The notes beneath the pieces were generated by a model. It was not told where the DNA came from, ran no database searches, and saw nothing but the letters and a program-made list of their open reading frames with translations. From NCBI RefSeq assembly GCF_014650755.1, contig NZ_BMVO01000006.1:186001-250000 (forward strand): a stretch of DNA of 64,000 nucleotides, read 5' to 3'. Of this stretch, positions 1-10,295 are shown piece by piece. A program made the position numbers and the translations under genes. Position 1 is the stretch's first letter; each line of letters opens with the position of its first letter. Origin of the DNA: Streptomyces chryseus. Its GTDB lineage: Bacteria; Actinomycetota; Actinomycetes; Streptomycetales; Streptomycetaceae.

Positions 1-242
1 CCAACCCGGTCAATTTCGACGCGGCGACCTCGACGGTGCGCGAGGAGGACATCCTCGCGAAGTTCGCGTGCGGGACGGATCCGGCCCGGTACGTCGAGGT
101 GGCGCAGCAGTTCGTCGACGCGGGCTTCGACCGTCTGGTCATGCAGAACGCGGGCCCCGACCCGGACGGCTTCATCGACTTCTACCAGCGGGAGCTCGCC
201 GGTCGCATCGCCGGGCTGAAGCCGGGTGGCGACCGCGCCTGA
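1..242 (+). CDS. F420-dependent LLM-class oxidoreductase, C-terminal fragment
   Basis: The frame is open from base 3 and ends at TGA 240-242, so the gene starts outside the window and only about 79 C-terminal residues are visible. They read NPVNFDAATSTVREED near the edge and end in a helix with the motif FVDAGFDRLVMQNAGPD followed by FYQRELAGRIAGL. This is the typical tail of luciferase-like, F420-dependent oxidoreductases of the TIGR03557 (G6PDH-like) group, which transfer hydride to or from coenzyme F420. The internal GTG at 36 is not taken as a start because coding continues upstream of it. The exact substrate cannot be said. The gene is convergent with icd. Confidence 0.75.
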   Translation, partial: NPVNFDAATSTVREEDILAKFACGTDPARYVEVAQQFVDAGFDRLVMQNAGPDPDGFIDFYQRELAGRIAGLKPGGDRA

Positions 243-257
243 CACCTGGGTACGGGA

Positions 258-291
258 CCGCCCCGGCCCGCGCGAAGGCGGACCGGGGCGG
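258..291. terminator. Hairpin between convergent F420 oxidoreductase and icd genes
   Basis: The arms CCGCCCCGG (258-266) and CCGGGGCGG (283-291) are perfect inverted repeats of 9 bp around a 16-nt GC-rich loop that can itself pair partly. It lies in the short spacer between two convergent genes and could end transcription in both directions. There is no T-run, as is usual for streptomycete terminators. Confidence 0.55.
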
Positions 292-337
292 AACGTCACG
301 CCTGCGCGTCCGGCGGGACGCGGCAGGTGGCGTCGTG

Positions 338-2659
<2,322 letters not shown>

Positions 2660-4300
2660 TCAGCCTGCCAGCGCCGTCGAGACGACGGCCTTGGCCTCTT
2701 CCTGGACCCGCGCGAGGTGGTCCGGGCCCAGGAAGGACTCGGCGTACACCTTGTAGACGTCCTCGGTGCCGGACGGGCGGGCGGCGAACCAGGCGCTGTC
2801 GGTGGTGACCTTGATGCCGCCGATGGCAGCGCCGTTGCCGGGCGCCTCGGTCAGTACGGCGGTGATCGGCTCGCCCGCGAGGGAGTCCGCCGTGACCTGC
2901 GCGGGCGACAGGCGCGCCAGTACGGCCTTCTCCTCCCGGGTCGCCGGGGCGTCGACGCGGGCGTAGGCGGGCTCCCCGAAGCGGGCGGTGAGCGCCCCGT
3001 AGTGCTCGGAGGGGCTCTTTCCGGTGACGGCGAGGATCTCGGAGGCGAGCAGGGCCAGGATGATGCCGTCCTTGTCGGTGGTCCACACCGAGCCGTCCCG
3101 GCGCAGGAAGGAGGCCCCGGCCGACTCCTCGCCGCCGAAGCCGAGCGTGCCGTCGGACAGCCCGTCCACGAACCATTTGAAGCCGACCGGTACTTCGACG
3201 AGCCGCCGGCCGAGATCGGCCGCGACCCGGTCGATCATTCCGGACGACACCAGCGTCTTGCCGACCCCGGCGGCCGCGGGCCACTGGTCGCGGTGGGCGT
3301 AGAGGTAGCCGATCGCGGTGGCGAGGTAGTGGTTGGGGTTCATCAGGCCGCCGTCCGGGGTGACGATGCCGTGCCGGTCGGCGTCGGCGTCGTTGCCGGT
3401 GGCGATCTGGTAGCGGTCGCGCGCGTCGATCAGCGAGGCCATGGCGTACGGCGACGAGCAGTCCATGCGGATCCTGCCGTCCCAGTCCAGCGTCATGAAG
3501 CGCCAGGTCGGGTCGGTCCGCGGGTTGACCACGGTCAGGTCCAGCCGGTGCTGCTCGGCGATGCGGCCCCAGTACGCGACCGACGCCCCGCCCAGCGGGT
3601 CGGCCCCGATGCGCACGCCGGCGGCGCGTACCGCGTCCAGGTCGAGGACGGACGGCAGGTCGGTGACGTAGCGGTCCAGGAAGTCGTAGCGCCCGGTGGT
3701 GGGCGCGGCGAGGGCGCTGGTGTAGGGCAGCCGACGTACGTCCTTCAGGCCGTCCGCGATGATCGCGTTGGCGCGGTCCTGGATCCAGCCGGTCGCCTCG
3801 GAGCCGGCCGGGCCGCCGCTGGGCGGGTTGTACTTGAAGCCGCCGTCGGCGGGCGGGTTGTGCGACGGGGTGACGACCACCCCGTCGGCGCGGCCCGAGG
3901 CGCGTCCCCGGTTGTGGGCGAGGATGGCGTGGGACACCGCCGGTGTCGGGGTGTAGCCGTCGGCCGTGTCGATGAGCACGGTCACGTCGTTGGCGGCGAA
4001 GACCTCGACGGCCGTCACCCGGGCGGGTTCGGACAGGGCGTGGGTGTCGGCGCCGAGGAAGAGCGGCCCGTCGATGCCCTGTTGGCTGCGGTACTCGCAG
4101 ATCGCCTGGCTGGTCGCGGCGATGTGGTCCTCGTTGAACGCCGTCGACAAGGACGATCCCCGGTGCCCGGACGTTCCGAACGCGACCCGCTGGCCGGGCT
4201 CCCGCACGTCGGGGTGCAGCGCGTAGTACGCCGTCACCAGCCGGGCCACGTCGGTGAGGTCGTCCGGTCCGGCCAGTCGTCCCGCTCGTTCGTGCGCCAT
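2660..4300 (-). CDS. pgm: Alpha-D-glucose phosphate-specific phosphoglucomutase
   Basis: This 546-residue alpha-phosphohexomutase interconverts glucose 1-phosphate and glucose 6-phosphate, linking glycolysis to glycogen, trehalose and envelope sugar synthesis. The phosphoserine loop VVTPSHNPP lies around residue 145, the metal-binding loop [10 protein letters not shown] in the middle of the protein, and the sugar-specificity loop GGEESAG further on. The C-terminal phosphate-binding motif [15 protein letters not shown] is also present. These four motifs are in the order expected for this family and the length is normal. The ATG at 4300 is preceded by a GGAGGAG-like sequence. It lies downstream of the glycosyltransferase at 4369 and upstream of icd on the same strand. 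Confidence 0.96.
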   Translation of the reverse strand: MAHERAGRLAGPDDLTDVARLVTAYYALHPDVREPGQRVAFGTSGHRGSSLSTAFNEDHIAATSQAICEYRSQQGIDGPLFLGADTHALSEPARVTAVEVFAANDVTVLIDTADGYTPTPAVSHAILAHNRGRASGRADGVVVTPSHNPPADGGFKYNPPSGGPAGSEATGWIQDRANAIIADGLKDVRRLPYTSALAAPTTGRYDFLDRYVTDLPSVLDLDAVRAAGVRIGADPLGGASVAYWGRIAEQHRLDLTVVNPRTDPTWRFMTLDWDGRIRMDCSSPYAMASLIDARDRYQIATGNDADADRHGIVTPDGGLMNPNHYLATAIGYLYAHRDQWPAAAGVGKTLVSSGMIDRVAADLGRRLVEVPVGFKWFVDGLSDGTLGFGGEESAGASFLRRDGSVWTTDKDGIILALLASEILAVTGKSPSEHYGALTARFGEPAYARVDAPATREEKAVLARLSPAQVTADSLAGEPITAVLTEAPGNGAAIGGIKVTTDSAWFAARPSGTEDVYKVYAESFLGPDHLARVQEEAKAVVSTALAG

Positions 4301-4368
4301 CTGCCCACTCCTCCAGATCGTCGGTGCCGGTCTCGGCCTCGGTCACCCGTGCGTACCACAGGCGGGTG

Positions 4369-5592
4369 TCATTGTGGGGCCGAGTGATGGTTGACCAGGC
4401 TTTCCAAGTCACTGACGGCCGTCTCCACGGTGGGCAGGGCGAGGGTGGCCAGACGGGCCTGCTTCACCCGCCGCAGCACCGAGTCGTCGCCGAGGAGACG
4501 GCGGCAGGCCGACGCGATGCCGGACGGGGTGCAGTCGGTGACCTCGTGTCCGATGCCGAGCTCGGTGACACGCCGCGCGTTCATGGGCTGGTCGGCCGTC
4601 CTGGGCAGCACCGCCATGGGGGTCGCGGTGCTGATGGACTCCCGCACGCTCGTGTAGCCGCCGTGGGTGAGGAAGAGGTCGGCGGCCTCCAGCAGGAGCG
4701 GCTGCGGCACGGAGTCGACGACATGGACGTGGGGCGCGGAGTCGACCTGGCCGACGGCCACACCGCTGGTCGACACCACGGCGACGCAGTCGAGTCGTGA
4801 CAGGCCCTCGATCATGGACCGCAGGACCGTCGCCGGGTCGGGCCGGCCGGGCGGCGGGCGGTGCCCCTCCGGCGAGGGCAGGAACAGGGGCATGGCGCAG
4901 CCGATCCCGGCGTACACCAGGGGCCGGTCGGAGGGCAGGCCGACGATCCAGCTGGGGAGTTTCGCGCGCGGGTCGCTGAAGGCGGGCTGGCGGTAGGCGA
5001 GGGCCGGCGGGAGGTGCGGCGCGAAGGTCCAGGCCGGCGGGAGGTAGTCGAGGTGGCCGTGCGCCGTCAGGGACAGCGGGTCGCCCCTCGGCGGCAGGCC
5101 CGCCGCGCAGCGCCACTGGTCGAGGCGCGGCAGCAGGGCGGCCGGGTCGGTGAAGCCCTTCGCTCCCGAGGGCATCGCCACGTGGGGGATGCCCAGTTTC
5201 TCGGCGACGAGGCAGGCGGCGACATCCATCGCGTCGCGCAGCAGCAGATCCGGCTTGAAGTCGTGGGCCACCGCGTCCAGCGCCTTGAACTGGCCGAGCA
5301 GATGGGGTCCCGCCAGTACGAGCGCCGCCGTGTCCGGGGACGCGGCGCCGCTGTGCAGCAGTTCGACGGCGTCGCCGGTCTCCCCGCCGGCCGCCGTCGC
5401 GGCGCCGAAGAGGCTCGGCAGGCACGCGGTGGCGGTGACGCCCCGGTCCAGGAACGTGCCGAGCAGGTGTTCCTCGGTGGCGATGTGCACTTCATGACCC
5501 GCGCCGGACAGCAGGAGCGCGAAGCGGAGCGCCTCGCGCGTCTGGGAGGGGGAGAGGACCGAAGTACACAGGACGCGCATGCCAGAGATCAC
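4369..5592 (-). CDS. GT-B (GT1-like) glycosyltransferase
   Basis: This protein of about 400 residues has the GT1/MGT layout. An N-terminal acceptor domain begins MRVLCTSVLSPSQTREALRFA and contains AGHEVHIATEE. A C-terminal nucleotide-sugar domain has PLVYAGIGCA and a donor loop ending in LFLTHGGYTSVRESISTATP, followed by PMAVLPRTADQPMNARRV. The conserved HGG of the donor-binding motif is present. Such enzymes glycosylate lipids, polyketides or other small molecules, and the acceptor cannot be inferred. The ORF can start at GTG 5592, but ATG 5580 (MRVLCTS) matches the usual family start and may be the real one. A second, different GT-B gene lies just upstream on the same strand, so the pair may act on one product. 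Confidence 0.85.
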   Translation of the reverse strand: MISGMRVLCTSVLSPSQTREALRFALLLSGAGHEVHIATEEHLLGTFLDRGVTATACLPSLFGAATAAGGETGDAVELLHSGAASPDTAALVLAGPHLLGQFKALDAVAHDFKPDLLLRDAMDVAACLVAEKLGIPHVAMPSGAKGFTDPAALLPRLDQWRCAAGLPPRGDPLSLTAHGHLDYLPPAWTFAPHLPPALAYRQPAFSDPRAKLPSWIVGLPSDRPLVYAGIGCAMPLFLPSPEGHRPPPGRPDPATVLRSMIEGLSRLDCVAVVSTSGVAVGQVDSAPHVHVVDSVPQPLLLEAADLFLTHGGYTSVRESISTATPMAVLPRTADQPMNARRVTELGIGHEVTDCTPSGIASACRRLLGDDSVLRRVKQARLATLALPTVETAVSDLESLVNHHSAPQ

Positions 5593-5649
5593 CGTTCGCC
5601 CGCTCGACAGCGTTTTCCCGTTCGATCATCCTCTTGAACGCTCATGCTC

Positions 5650-5676
5650 CCGGCCGCGCCGCGCCGGTGCGGCCGG
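5650..5676 (-). terminator. Hairpin after the second glycosyltransferase gene
   Basis: The arms CCGGCCGC (5650-5657) and GCGGCCGG (5669-5676) form an 8-bp GC stem with an 11-nt loop, ten bases beyond the stop codon of the gene at 5687. It could attenuate or end transcription before the next glycosyltransferase. Confidence is limited by the general abundance of GC palindromes here. Confidence 0.35.
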
Positions 5677-5686
5677 GGGCCGGCGG

Positions 5687-6943
5687 CTAGCGCGCGGCGA
5701 GCCGGTCGAGCCCGGCCAGCACGGGACCCACGCCGTCTTCGGCGCGCAGGCGGGCCGCCAGAGCGCCGGCACGGTGCCGGTGCGAGGCGTCGCCCGTGGC
5801 GCGCCCGAGGGCGGCGGCCAGGCGGGGCGCGGTGAGCCCGCGCAGCGGGACCGCCTCGGGGGCGACGCCGAGGGCGACGAGGCGCGAGGACCAGAAGGCC
5901 GCGTCGAACTGGATGGGGACGGGTACGGCGGGGACGCCGGCCCGCAGGCCGGCGGCGGTCGTGCCGGCGCCCGCGTGGTGCACCACGGCCGCCATGTGCG
6001 GGAACAGCACGGAGTGGGGGATCTCGTCGACGGTGAACATGTCGGTGGCGTCCGCCTCGGCGTGCAGTCCGGCCCAGCCGCGCTGGACGACGCCGCGCAG
6101 TCCGGCGGCCCGCAGGGCGCGGACCACTTCCCGGCTCAGGAGCGGGGCGTCGGGCACGGTGGCGCTGCCCAGGCCGACGAAGACGGGCGGCGGCCCGGCG
6201 GCGAGGAACGCGCGCAGCGTGGCCGGCAGCCGGGTTTCCGGCGGGTCCTTGGGCCACCAGTAGCCCGCGACGGTCAGTCCGGGGCGCCAGTCGCGGGGCC
6301 TGGGGACCACCAGGGGGCTGAAGCCGTGCAGGACCGGCCAGTCCTGCTGTTCGCGGGCGCGCCGGGCGGCGCGGGCGCTCGCCGGGGGAAGCCCGGTCCG
6401 CGCCCGCAGCGCGCGCGTGGTGTCGGCGAAGACGGCGTCCACGGCGGCGTTCACCGTGCGCCCGCCCAGCCGGTTCCCGGCCGCGCCCCACGAGCGGGTG
6501 CCGGTCACCGGCGGCGGGAAGGCGGCCGTGGCGGCCAGGGGTTGCAGGTAGACGCCCATGCTGGGCAGTCCCAGGCCCTCGGCGACGGTGTGGCCGAGGG
6601 GCCCCAGCGAGCTGGACACCAGCAGTACGTCGCTCTGCCGGGCCGCGGCCAGCAGCTCGTCGGTCATCCCGCCGACCAGCTCCCGGGCCATGGCGACCAT
6701 CCGCGCCAGTTTGCCGGCCCCGGTGACGCTGCGGTGCAGGGCGCGGCCCCGGGGCGAGTGCAGTTCCGCGCGCGGGTCGACGGGGAGTGGGTGGAAGCCG
6801 ACGCCCGCCGGGGCCACCAGGGGCGCGAAGCAGGCGTGGGTCACCAGGGTGACCTCGTGGCCCGCCCGGGCCAGACCGTGGGCGAGCCCGGTGTACGGCG
6901 CCACGTCACCGCGCGAACCCGCTGTCATCAACGCCACCCGCAT
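5687..6943 (-). CDS. GT-B glycosyltransferase, sterol/UDP-glucosyltransferase type
   Basis: The protein has 418 residues from ATG 6943 (MRVALMTAGSRGDVAPYTGL), which is the hallmark N-terminus of the sterol 3-beta-glucosyltransferase/UGT group. The C-terminal domain has PPVFVGLGSATVPD, DEIPHSVLFPHMAAVVHHAG and AGTTAAGLRAGVPAVPVP, the donor-sugar binding motif with its conserved HHAGAGTT. The frame extends upstream to 7507, but that extension runs antisense into the SDR gene and has no family similarity, so ATG 6943 is used. It transfers a sugar to a lipid or natural-product acceptor; the specific acceptor is unknown. It is divergent from the SDR gene at 7092 across a 148-bp promoter region. 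Confidence 0.87.
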   Translation of the reverse strand: MRVALMTAGSRGDVAPYTGLAHGLARAGHEVTLVTHACFAPLVAPAGVGFHPLPVDPRAELHSPRGRALHRSVTGAGKLARMVAMARELVGGMTDELLAAARQSDVLLVSSSLGPLGHTVAEGLGLPSMGVYLQPLAATAAFPPPVTGTRSWGAAGNRLGGRTVNAAVDAVFADTTRALRARTGLPPASARAARRAREQQDWPVLHGFSPLVVPRPRDWRPGLTVAGYWWPKDPPETRLPATLRAFLAAGPPPVFVGLGSATVPDAPLLSREVVRALRAAGLRGVVQRGWAGLHAEADATDMFTVDEIPHSVLFPHMAAVVHHAGAGTTAAGLRAGVPAVPVPIQFDAAFWSSRLVALGVAPEAVPLRGLTAPRLAAALGRATGDASHRHRAGALAARLRAEDGVGPVLAGLDRLAAR

Positions 6944-7091
6944 GGCGACCAGTATGACGCCGGGCATCGGACCTGCGCCGTACGCGAGGCCGTGCGACCG
7001 GCCACGGAGCGGGGCCCGGCACCTGATTCGAGTGCTCGGCTTCGGGGAACCCAGGTGTGGTCGAAAACCCGACCGGACAGGAGCGAGCCCC

Positions 7092-7982
7092 ATGAAGGAC
7101 GAAGACCGCGCGGTGGAGAACCCCGTCACGAAGCATCCGCAGCCGGATCTGCCGGACCAGGAGCAGGCACACCCCGGATGGACCGGGCCGATGGACCCGC
7201 CGCCGGACCACGGCGAGGACTCGTACCGGGGAAGCGGCTTGCTGGAGGGGCTCGCCGCGGTGGTGACCGGCGGGGATTCGGGGATCGGCCGGGCGGTGTG
7301 CCTGGCCTTCGCGCGCGAGGGCGCCGATGTGCTGTTCACGCACCTTCCCCAGGAGGAGACGGACGCCGCCGAGACCTCGAAGCTCATCGAGGAGGCGGGG
7401 CGCCGGGCCGTAGCGGTGAGCTGTGACATCCGGGACGAGGAGCAGTGCCGGAAGCTGATCGAGCGCGCGGTCTCGGAATTCGGCAGCATCAATATCCTGG
7501 TGAACAACGCCGCGTATCAGATGTCTCAGCCGGACGGCATCGGTTCGATTACGACCGAACAATTCGACCGGGTCATGAAGACGAATCTCTACGGCATGTT
7601 CTGGCTGTCGAAGATGGCTCTCCCTCATATGCCGGAGGGCGGGTGCATTATCAACTCCACATCCGTCCAGGCCTACAAGCCGAGCCCGCACCTGCTCGAC
7701 TACGCCATGACGAAGTCGGCCATTGTCGCCTTTACCCAGGGCCTGGCGCAGATGGTGGCGTCGAGCGGAATCCGCGTCAACGCGGTCGCTCCCGGCCCGG
7801 TGTGGACGCCGCTGATTCCGGCGACGATGCCGGACACCACAAAGTTCGGAAAGCAGTCGCCGCTGGGCCGGCCCGCGCAGCCGGCCGAGATGGCCCCGGC
7901 CTACGTGTTCCTCGCTTCGCCCCGGGCGAGTTACATCACGGCTGAGATCGTCAACGCCACGGGCGGCACGCCTCTGCCGTGA
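7092..7982 (+). CDS. SDR family oxidoreductase (YghA/GSP39-like)
   Basis: This 296-residue classical short-chain dehydrogenase has an N-terminal extension of about 50 charged, proline-rich residues (KHPQPDLPDQEQAHPGWTG). That extension is typical of the YghA/general stress protein 39 subgroup. The nucleotide motif TGGDSGIGRA, the NNAA motif, the catalytic Ser in INSTSVQAY and YAMTKSA (Tyr and Lys of YxxxK) are all present. It is expected to reduce or oxidise an alcohol/aldehyde with NAD(P)H in the cytoplasm. ATG 7092 has AGGAG eight bases upstream. The gene is convergent with another SDR gene only 15 bp away, with no room for a conventional terminator. Confidence 0.92.
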   Translation: MKDEDRAVENPVTKHPQPDLPDQEQAHPGWTGPMDPPPDHGEDSYRGSGLLEGLAAVVTGGDSGIGRAVCLAFAREGADVLFTHLPQEETDAAETSKLIEEAGRRAVAVSCDIRDEEQCRKLIERAVSEFGSINILVNNAAYQMSQPDGIGSITTEQFDRVMKTNLYGMFWLSKMALPHMPEGGCIINSTSVQAYKPSPHLLDYAMTKSAIVAFTQGLAQMVASSGIRVNAVAPGPVWTPLIPATMPDTTKFGKQSPLGRPAQPAEMAPAYVFLASPRASYITAEIVNATGGTPLP

Positions 7983-7997
7983 CGGGCCGGCCGGGGC

Positions 7998-8801
7998 TCA
8001 CTTCGGCGCGCCGGAGACCGGCCGCGCCGCCTTGCGGTGCGCGGCCGCCTTGACGCCGTCCGGGACGATCTTGCTCACGAGCCCCTGCGCCTTGGTTCTC
8101 GCCGAGCCCGCGACGATCTTCTTCCGGCCGGCCATCAGCGCCTCGAACCCCTGCCGCGCCACCTGCGCGGGGTCGTCCTTCTTCTGCCGCCCGACCTGGG
8201 TGTCGTCCATGCCGGCGCGGTGGAAGAAGGGCGTCCGCGTGGCGCCGGGCATGACGCAGGTGACCGTCACCCCGGTGCCTTTGAGCTCGTTGTGGAGCGC
8301 TTGCGCGAACGACTGCACGAAGGACTTCGTGGCGTTGTAGACGGCGTGGAAGGCACCCGGCACGGTCGCGGCGATGGACGACGTGAACAGCAGTCGCCCC
8401 TGGTCACGGGCCACCATGCCGGACAGCAGACCCTTCGCCAGCCGGACGGTGGAGGTGATGTTGAGGTCGATCACCCGCAGCTCGTCCGCCAGGTCCGTGC
8501 CGAGGAAGGCCCCGCCCTGACCGACGCCCGCGTTGAGCGCCGCGGCGTCGACGGGCCGCCCGGTCGCGGTGACGGCACCCAGGAGCTTCTCGACGCCCTC
8601 CGGCGTGGCGAGATCGGCCCGCACGACGTGCACGCCGGCGCCGTGGGCCCGCACCTCGTCCGCCGCGACACCGAGTCCGGAGTCCTCGGCGGCCAGTACG
8701 AGGTCGAAGCCGTGCTCGGCGAACCGCTTGGCCAGCTCGAAACCGATTCCGCTGGAGGCGCCGGTGACGACGGCCAGCGGTCTGGTCCTGTTCTCGTTCA
8801 T
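7998..8801 (-). CDS. SDR family NAD(P)-dependent oxidoreductase
   Basis: This 267-residue SDR is not closely similar to its neighbour. It has TGASSGIGFELAKRFA near the N-terminus for cofactor binding, the LNAGVG variant of NNAG, the catalytic Ser in LLFTSSIAATVPG, and YNATKSF for the Tyr/Lys pair. The tail is rich in Lys/Ala/Pro. The group resembles ketoacyl-reductase-like DltE/YqjQ SDRs, but the substrate cannot be named. The ATG at 8801 faces a long intergenic region shared with the divergent LysM gene. A GGGTAC sequence lies very close upstream of the ATG. Confidence 0.9.
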   Translation of the reverse strand: MNENRTRPLAVVTGASSGIGFELAKRFAEHGFDLVLAAEDSGLGVAADEVRAHGAGVHVVRADLATPEGVEKLLGAVTATGRPVDAAALNAGVGQGGAFLGTDLADELRVIDLNITSTVRLAKGLLSGMVARDQGRLLFTSSIAATVPGAFHAVYNATKSFVQSFAQALHNELKGTGVTVTCVMPGATRTPFFHRAGMDDTQVGRQKKDDPAQVARQGFEALMAGRKKIVAGSARTKAQGLVSKIVPDGVKAAAHRKAARPVSGAPK

Positions 8802-9196
8802 GAGCGGCGGGTACCCACGCGAACCGTTTCGTATCGTATGCCCTCTTTCGCCCCACTCCGTCGGCCGCTCGGCATGGAGTGCTCAACAGCACGCCGCCCG
8901 CCAGTCGCGCCACAGCGCAGGCCAGACGCCAACTCCCGCTCAAGAGGCCCCTGTTGTCTGAGCCCCTCATGAACAATGCCCGTTCCGACCCCTAATGGCC
9001 GACGTGGGCTGTTTGCCCCGAAGGGGCGTTGTGCGGCGCGGCTCGTGATACCAGTCACGTCCGCCTCGGAACGCGAATGTCCTGCCGTCCGTCAGTTTCC
9101 AGCCGGAGGGCGGAAGTTGGGTTTGCCGCCCACGGACAGTGACAGAAGTTCCCCCGCGCCGGAACGTTTTGGTGATTGCTCCGGGGTTTGCGGGGC
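8802..9196. other. Non-coding divergent spacer
   Basis: About 400 bp lie between the divergent SDR gene and the promoter/riboswitch of the LysM gene. No reading frame here has convincing codon bias or a recognisable product. Short inverted repeats such as TTGCCCCGAAGGGGC (around 9013) are present. The right-hand part leads into the promoter listed at 9197. Confidence 0.5.
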
Positions 9197-9226
9197 TTGT
9201 TCTTCCCGGGCCGTCTCGCTTAACGT
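9197..9226 (+). promoter_or_regulatory. Candidate housekeeping promoter for the LysM gene
   Basis: TTGTTC (9197-9202) and TAACGT (9221-9226) form a -35/-10 pair with an 18-bp spacer, fitting the HrdB-type pattern TTGNNN/TANNNT. The predicted transcription start, around 9233, falls about 10 nt before the 5' side of the riboswitch, which is where it should be. This is read by eye only. Confidence 0.45.
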
Positions 9227-9242
9227 CACCGTCAATCCGGGT

Positions 9243-9430
9243 GGACCGCCGAATCCTGCCGCCGTCCGGAATCCACACCCACTCACACTCACGTACGGCA
9301 GGAGCGGGGGACCCAGGTAAGCCGCCGGTCCGGGAAATCCGGAACGGCTTGGGGTGAAGTCGCGCCGACCGCGCGACCGGGCATCTCCAGCCCGAACCCG
9401 ACAGCTCACCTCGCAGGCGACGGAGAGGAA
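9243..9430 (+). promoter_or_regulatory. ydaO/yuaA c-di-AMP riboswitch
   Basis: The conserved blocks of the ydaO (Rfam RF00379) aptamer occur in order: GGACCGCCGAATCCTGCCGC at the 5' end, then GGCAGGAGCGGGGGACCCAG, CGGCTTGGGGTGAAG, CATCTCCAGCCCGAACCCGA, and finally CAGCTCACCTCGCAGGCGAC followed by GGAGAGGA. These match the known aptamer's 5' GCCGAAUCC, the GGGGACCCA and GGGGUGAA core, and the 3' CCCGACAGCU-ACCUCG-AGGC segment. The 3' end overlaps the GAGAGGA ribosome binding site of the gene at 9437. In the known class, c-di-AMP binding switches expression off; in actinobacteria these elements precede wall-lytic genes. Confidence 0.92.
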
Positions 9431-9436
9431 TTCGTC

Positions 9437-10192
9437 ATGCCCTCGAAGGGTAAGCACCGCCGTACCAAGGCCAGATCGATCACTCGCGGTTTCATCGCCG
9501 TCGGCACCGGTGGCGCCGCACTGGTCCTGCCCCTGATGGGCGCGACCACCGCCGGCGCGGCGCAGCCCGCCGCCGCCCCCAAGGCCGTGGCCCCGGCGGC
9601 CGTGAAGGCCGCGCCCAAGACCTACTCCGTGGTCGCCGGCGACTCCCTGTCCAAGATCGCCGCCGCCCACTCGCTGAGCGGCTGGAAAGAGCTGTACGAG
9701 GACAACCGGGCGGTCATCGGCGACAAGCCGTCGCTGATCCACCCCGGCCTCAAGCTGACGATCGGCGCCAAGGCCAAGGCCCCGGCGAAGCCCGCGGCGA
9801 AGGCCACCCCGGCCGCCGACCGCGCCGACCGCTCGCAGACCCGTGCCGCCGTGGCCAAGACCACGACGTACACGAACGACCTGGACGGCTGGATCAAGGA
9901 GTCGCTGGCCATCATGGCCAAGCACGGCATCCCCGGCACGTACGAGGGCATCCACCGCAACATCATGCGCGAGTCCTCGGGCAACCCGAGGGCCATCAAC
10001 AACTGGGACTCCAACGCCGTGGCCGGTACGCCGTCCAAGGGCCTGCTCCAGGTCATCGCGCCCACGTTCGCCGCCTACCACGTGCCCGGTACGTCGATGG
10101 ACAGCTACGACCCGGTCGCCAACATCACCGCCGCGTGCAACTACGCCGCCGACCGGTACGGCTCGATCGACAACGTGAACGGCCCGTACTAG
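9437..10192 (+). CDS. Secreted LysM domain/lytic transglycosylase-like protein
   Basis: This is a 251-residue exported wall enzyme. Residues 1-42 are a long basic-then-hydrophobic signal peptide (KGKHRRTKARS, then GGAALVLPLMGATTAGA). A LysM peptidoglycan-binding domain spans about 61-110 (YSVVAGDSLSKIAAAHSL), followed by an Ala/Lys/Pro linker. A soluble lytic transglycosylase fold spans about 150-250, with the catalytic Glu in IMRESSGNP (about E179), and SKGLLQVI and YDPVANI. It probably cleaves peptidoglycan glycan strands during growth or spore germination, like RpfA/SwlA-type enzymes. The ATG at 9437 follows GAGAGGA, which is also the end of the c-di-AMP riboswitch, so translation or transcription is likely c-di-AMP controlled. 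Confidence 0.93.
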   Translation: MPSKGKHRRTKARSITRGFIAVGTGGAALVLPLMGATTAGAAQPAAAPKAVAPAAVKAAPKTYSVVAGDSLSKIAAAHSLSGWKELYEDNRAVIGDKPSLIHPGLKLTIGAKAKAPAKPAAKATPAADRADRSQTRAAVAKTTTYTNDLDGWIKESLAIMAKHGIPGTYEGIHRNIMRESSGNPRAINNWDSNAVAGTPSKGLLQVIAPTFAAYHVPGTSMDSYDPVANITAACNYAADRYGSIDNVNGPY

Positions 10193-10201
10193 AACGACCG
10201 G

Positions 10202-10250
10202 CTGCCTGCCCGGGCGAGACCCCGCACGGGTGCCTCACCCGGGCAGGCAG
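10202..10250 (+). terminator. Intrinsic terminator after the LysM gene
   Basis: The arms CTGCCTGCCCGGG (10202-10214) and CCCGGGCAGGCAG (10238-10250) form a perfect 13-bp stem with a 23-nt loop. It starts 10 nt after the LysM stop codon and precedes the next gene's upstream region. Confidence 0.75.
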
Positions 10251-10295
10251 ACCAATGACCCGCCCGACAATTCCGCATAATGCTAGAAATAGTGC

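Noticed and set aside
8802..8850. SigB-type promoter (GTTT/GGGTA) before the SDR gene
   Set aside because: GGGTAC is present but only nine bases from the ATG, and no correctly spaced upstream element was found.
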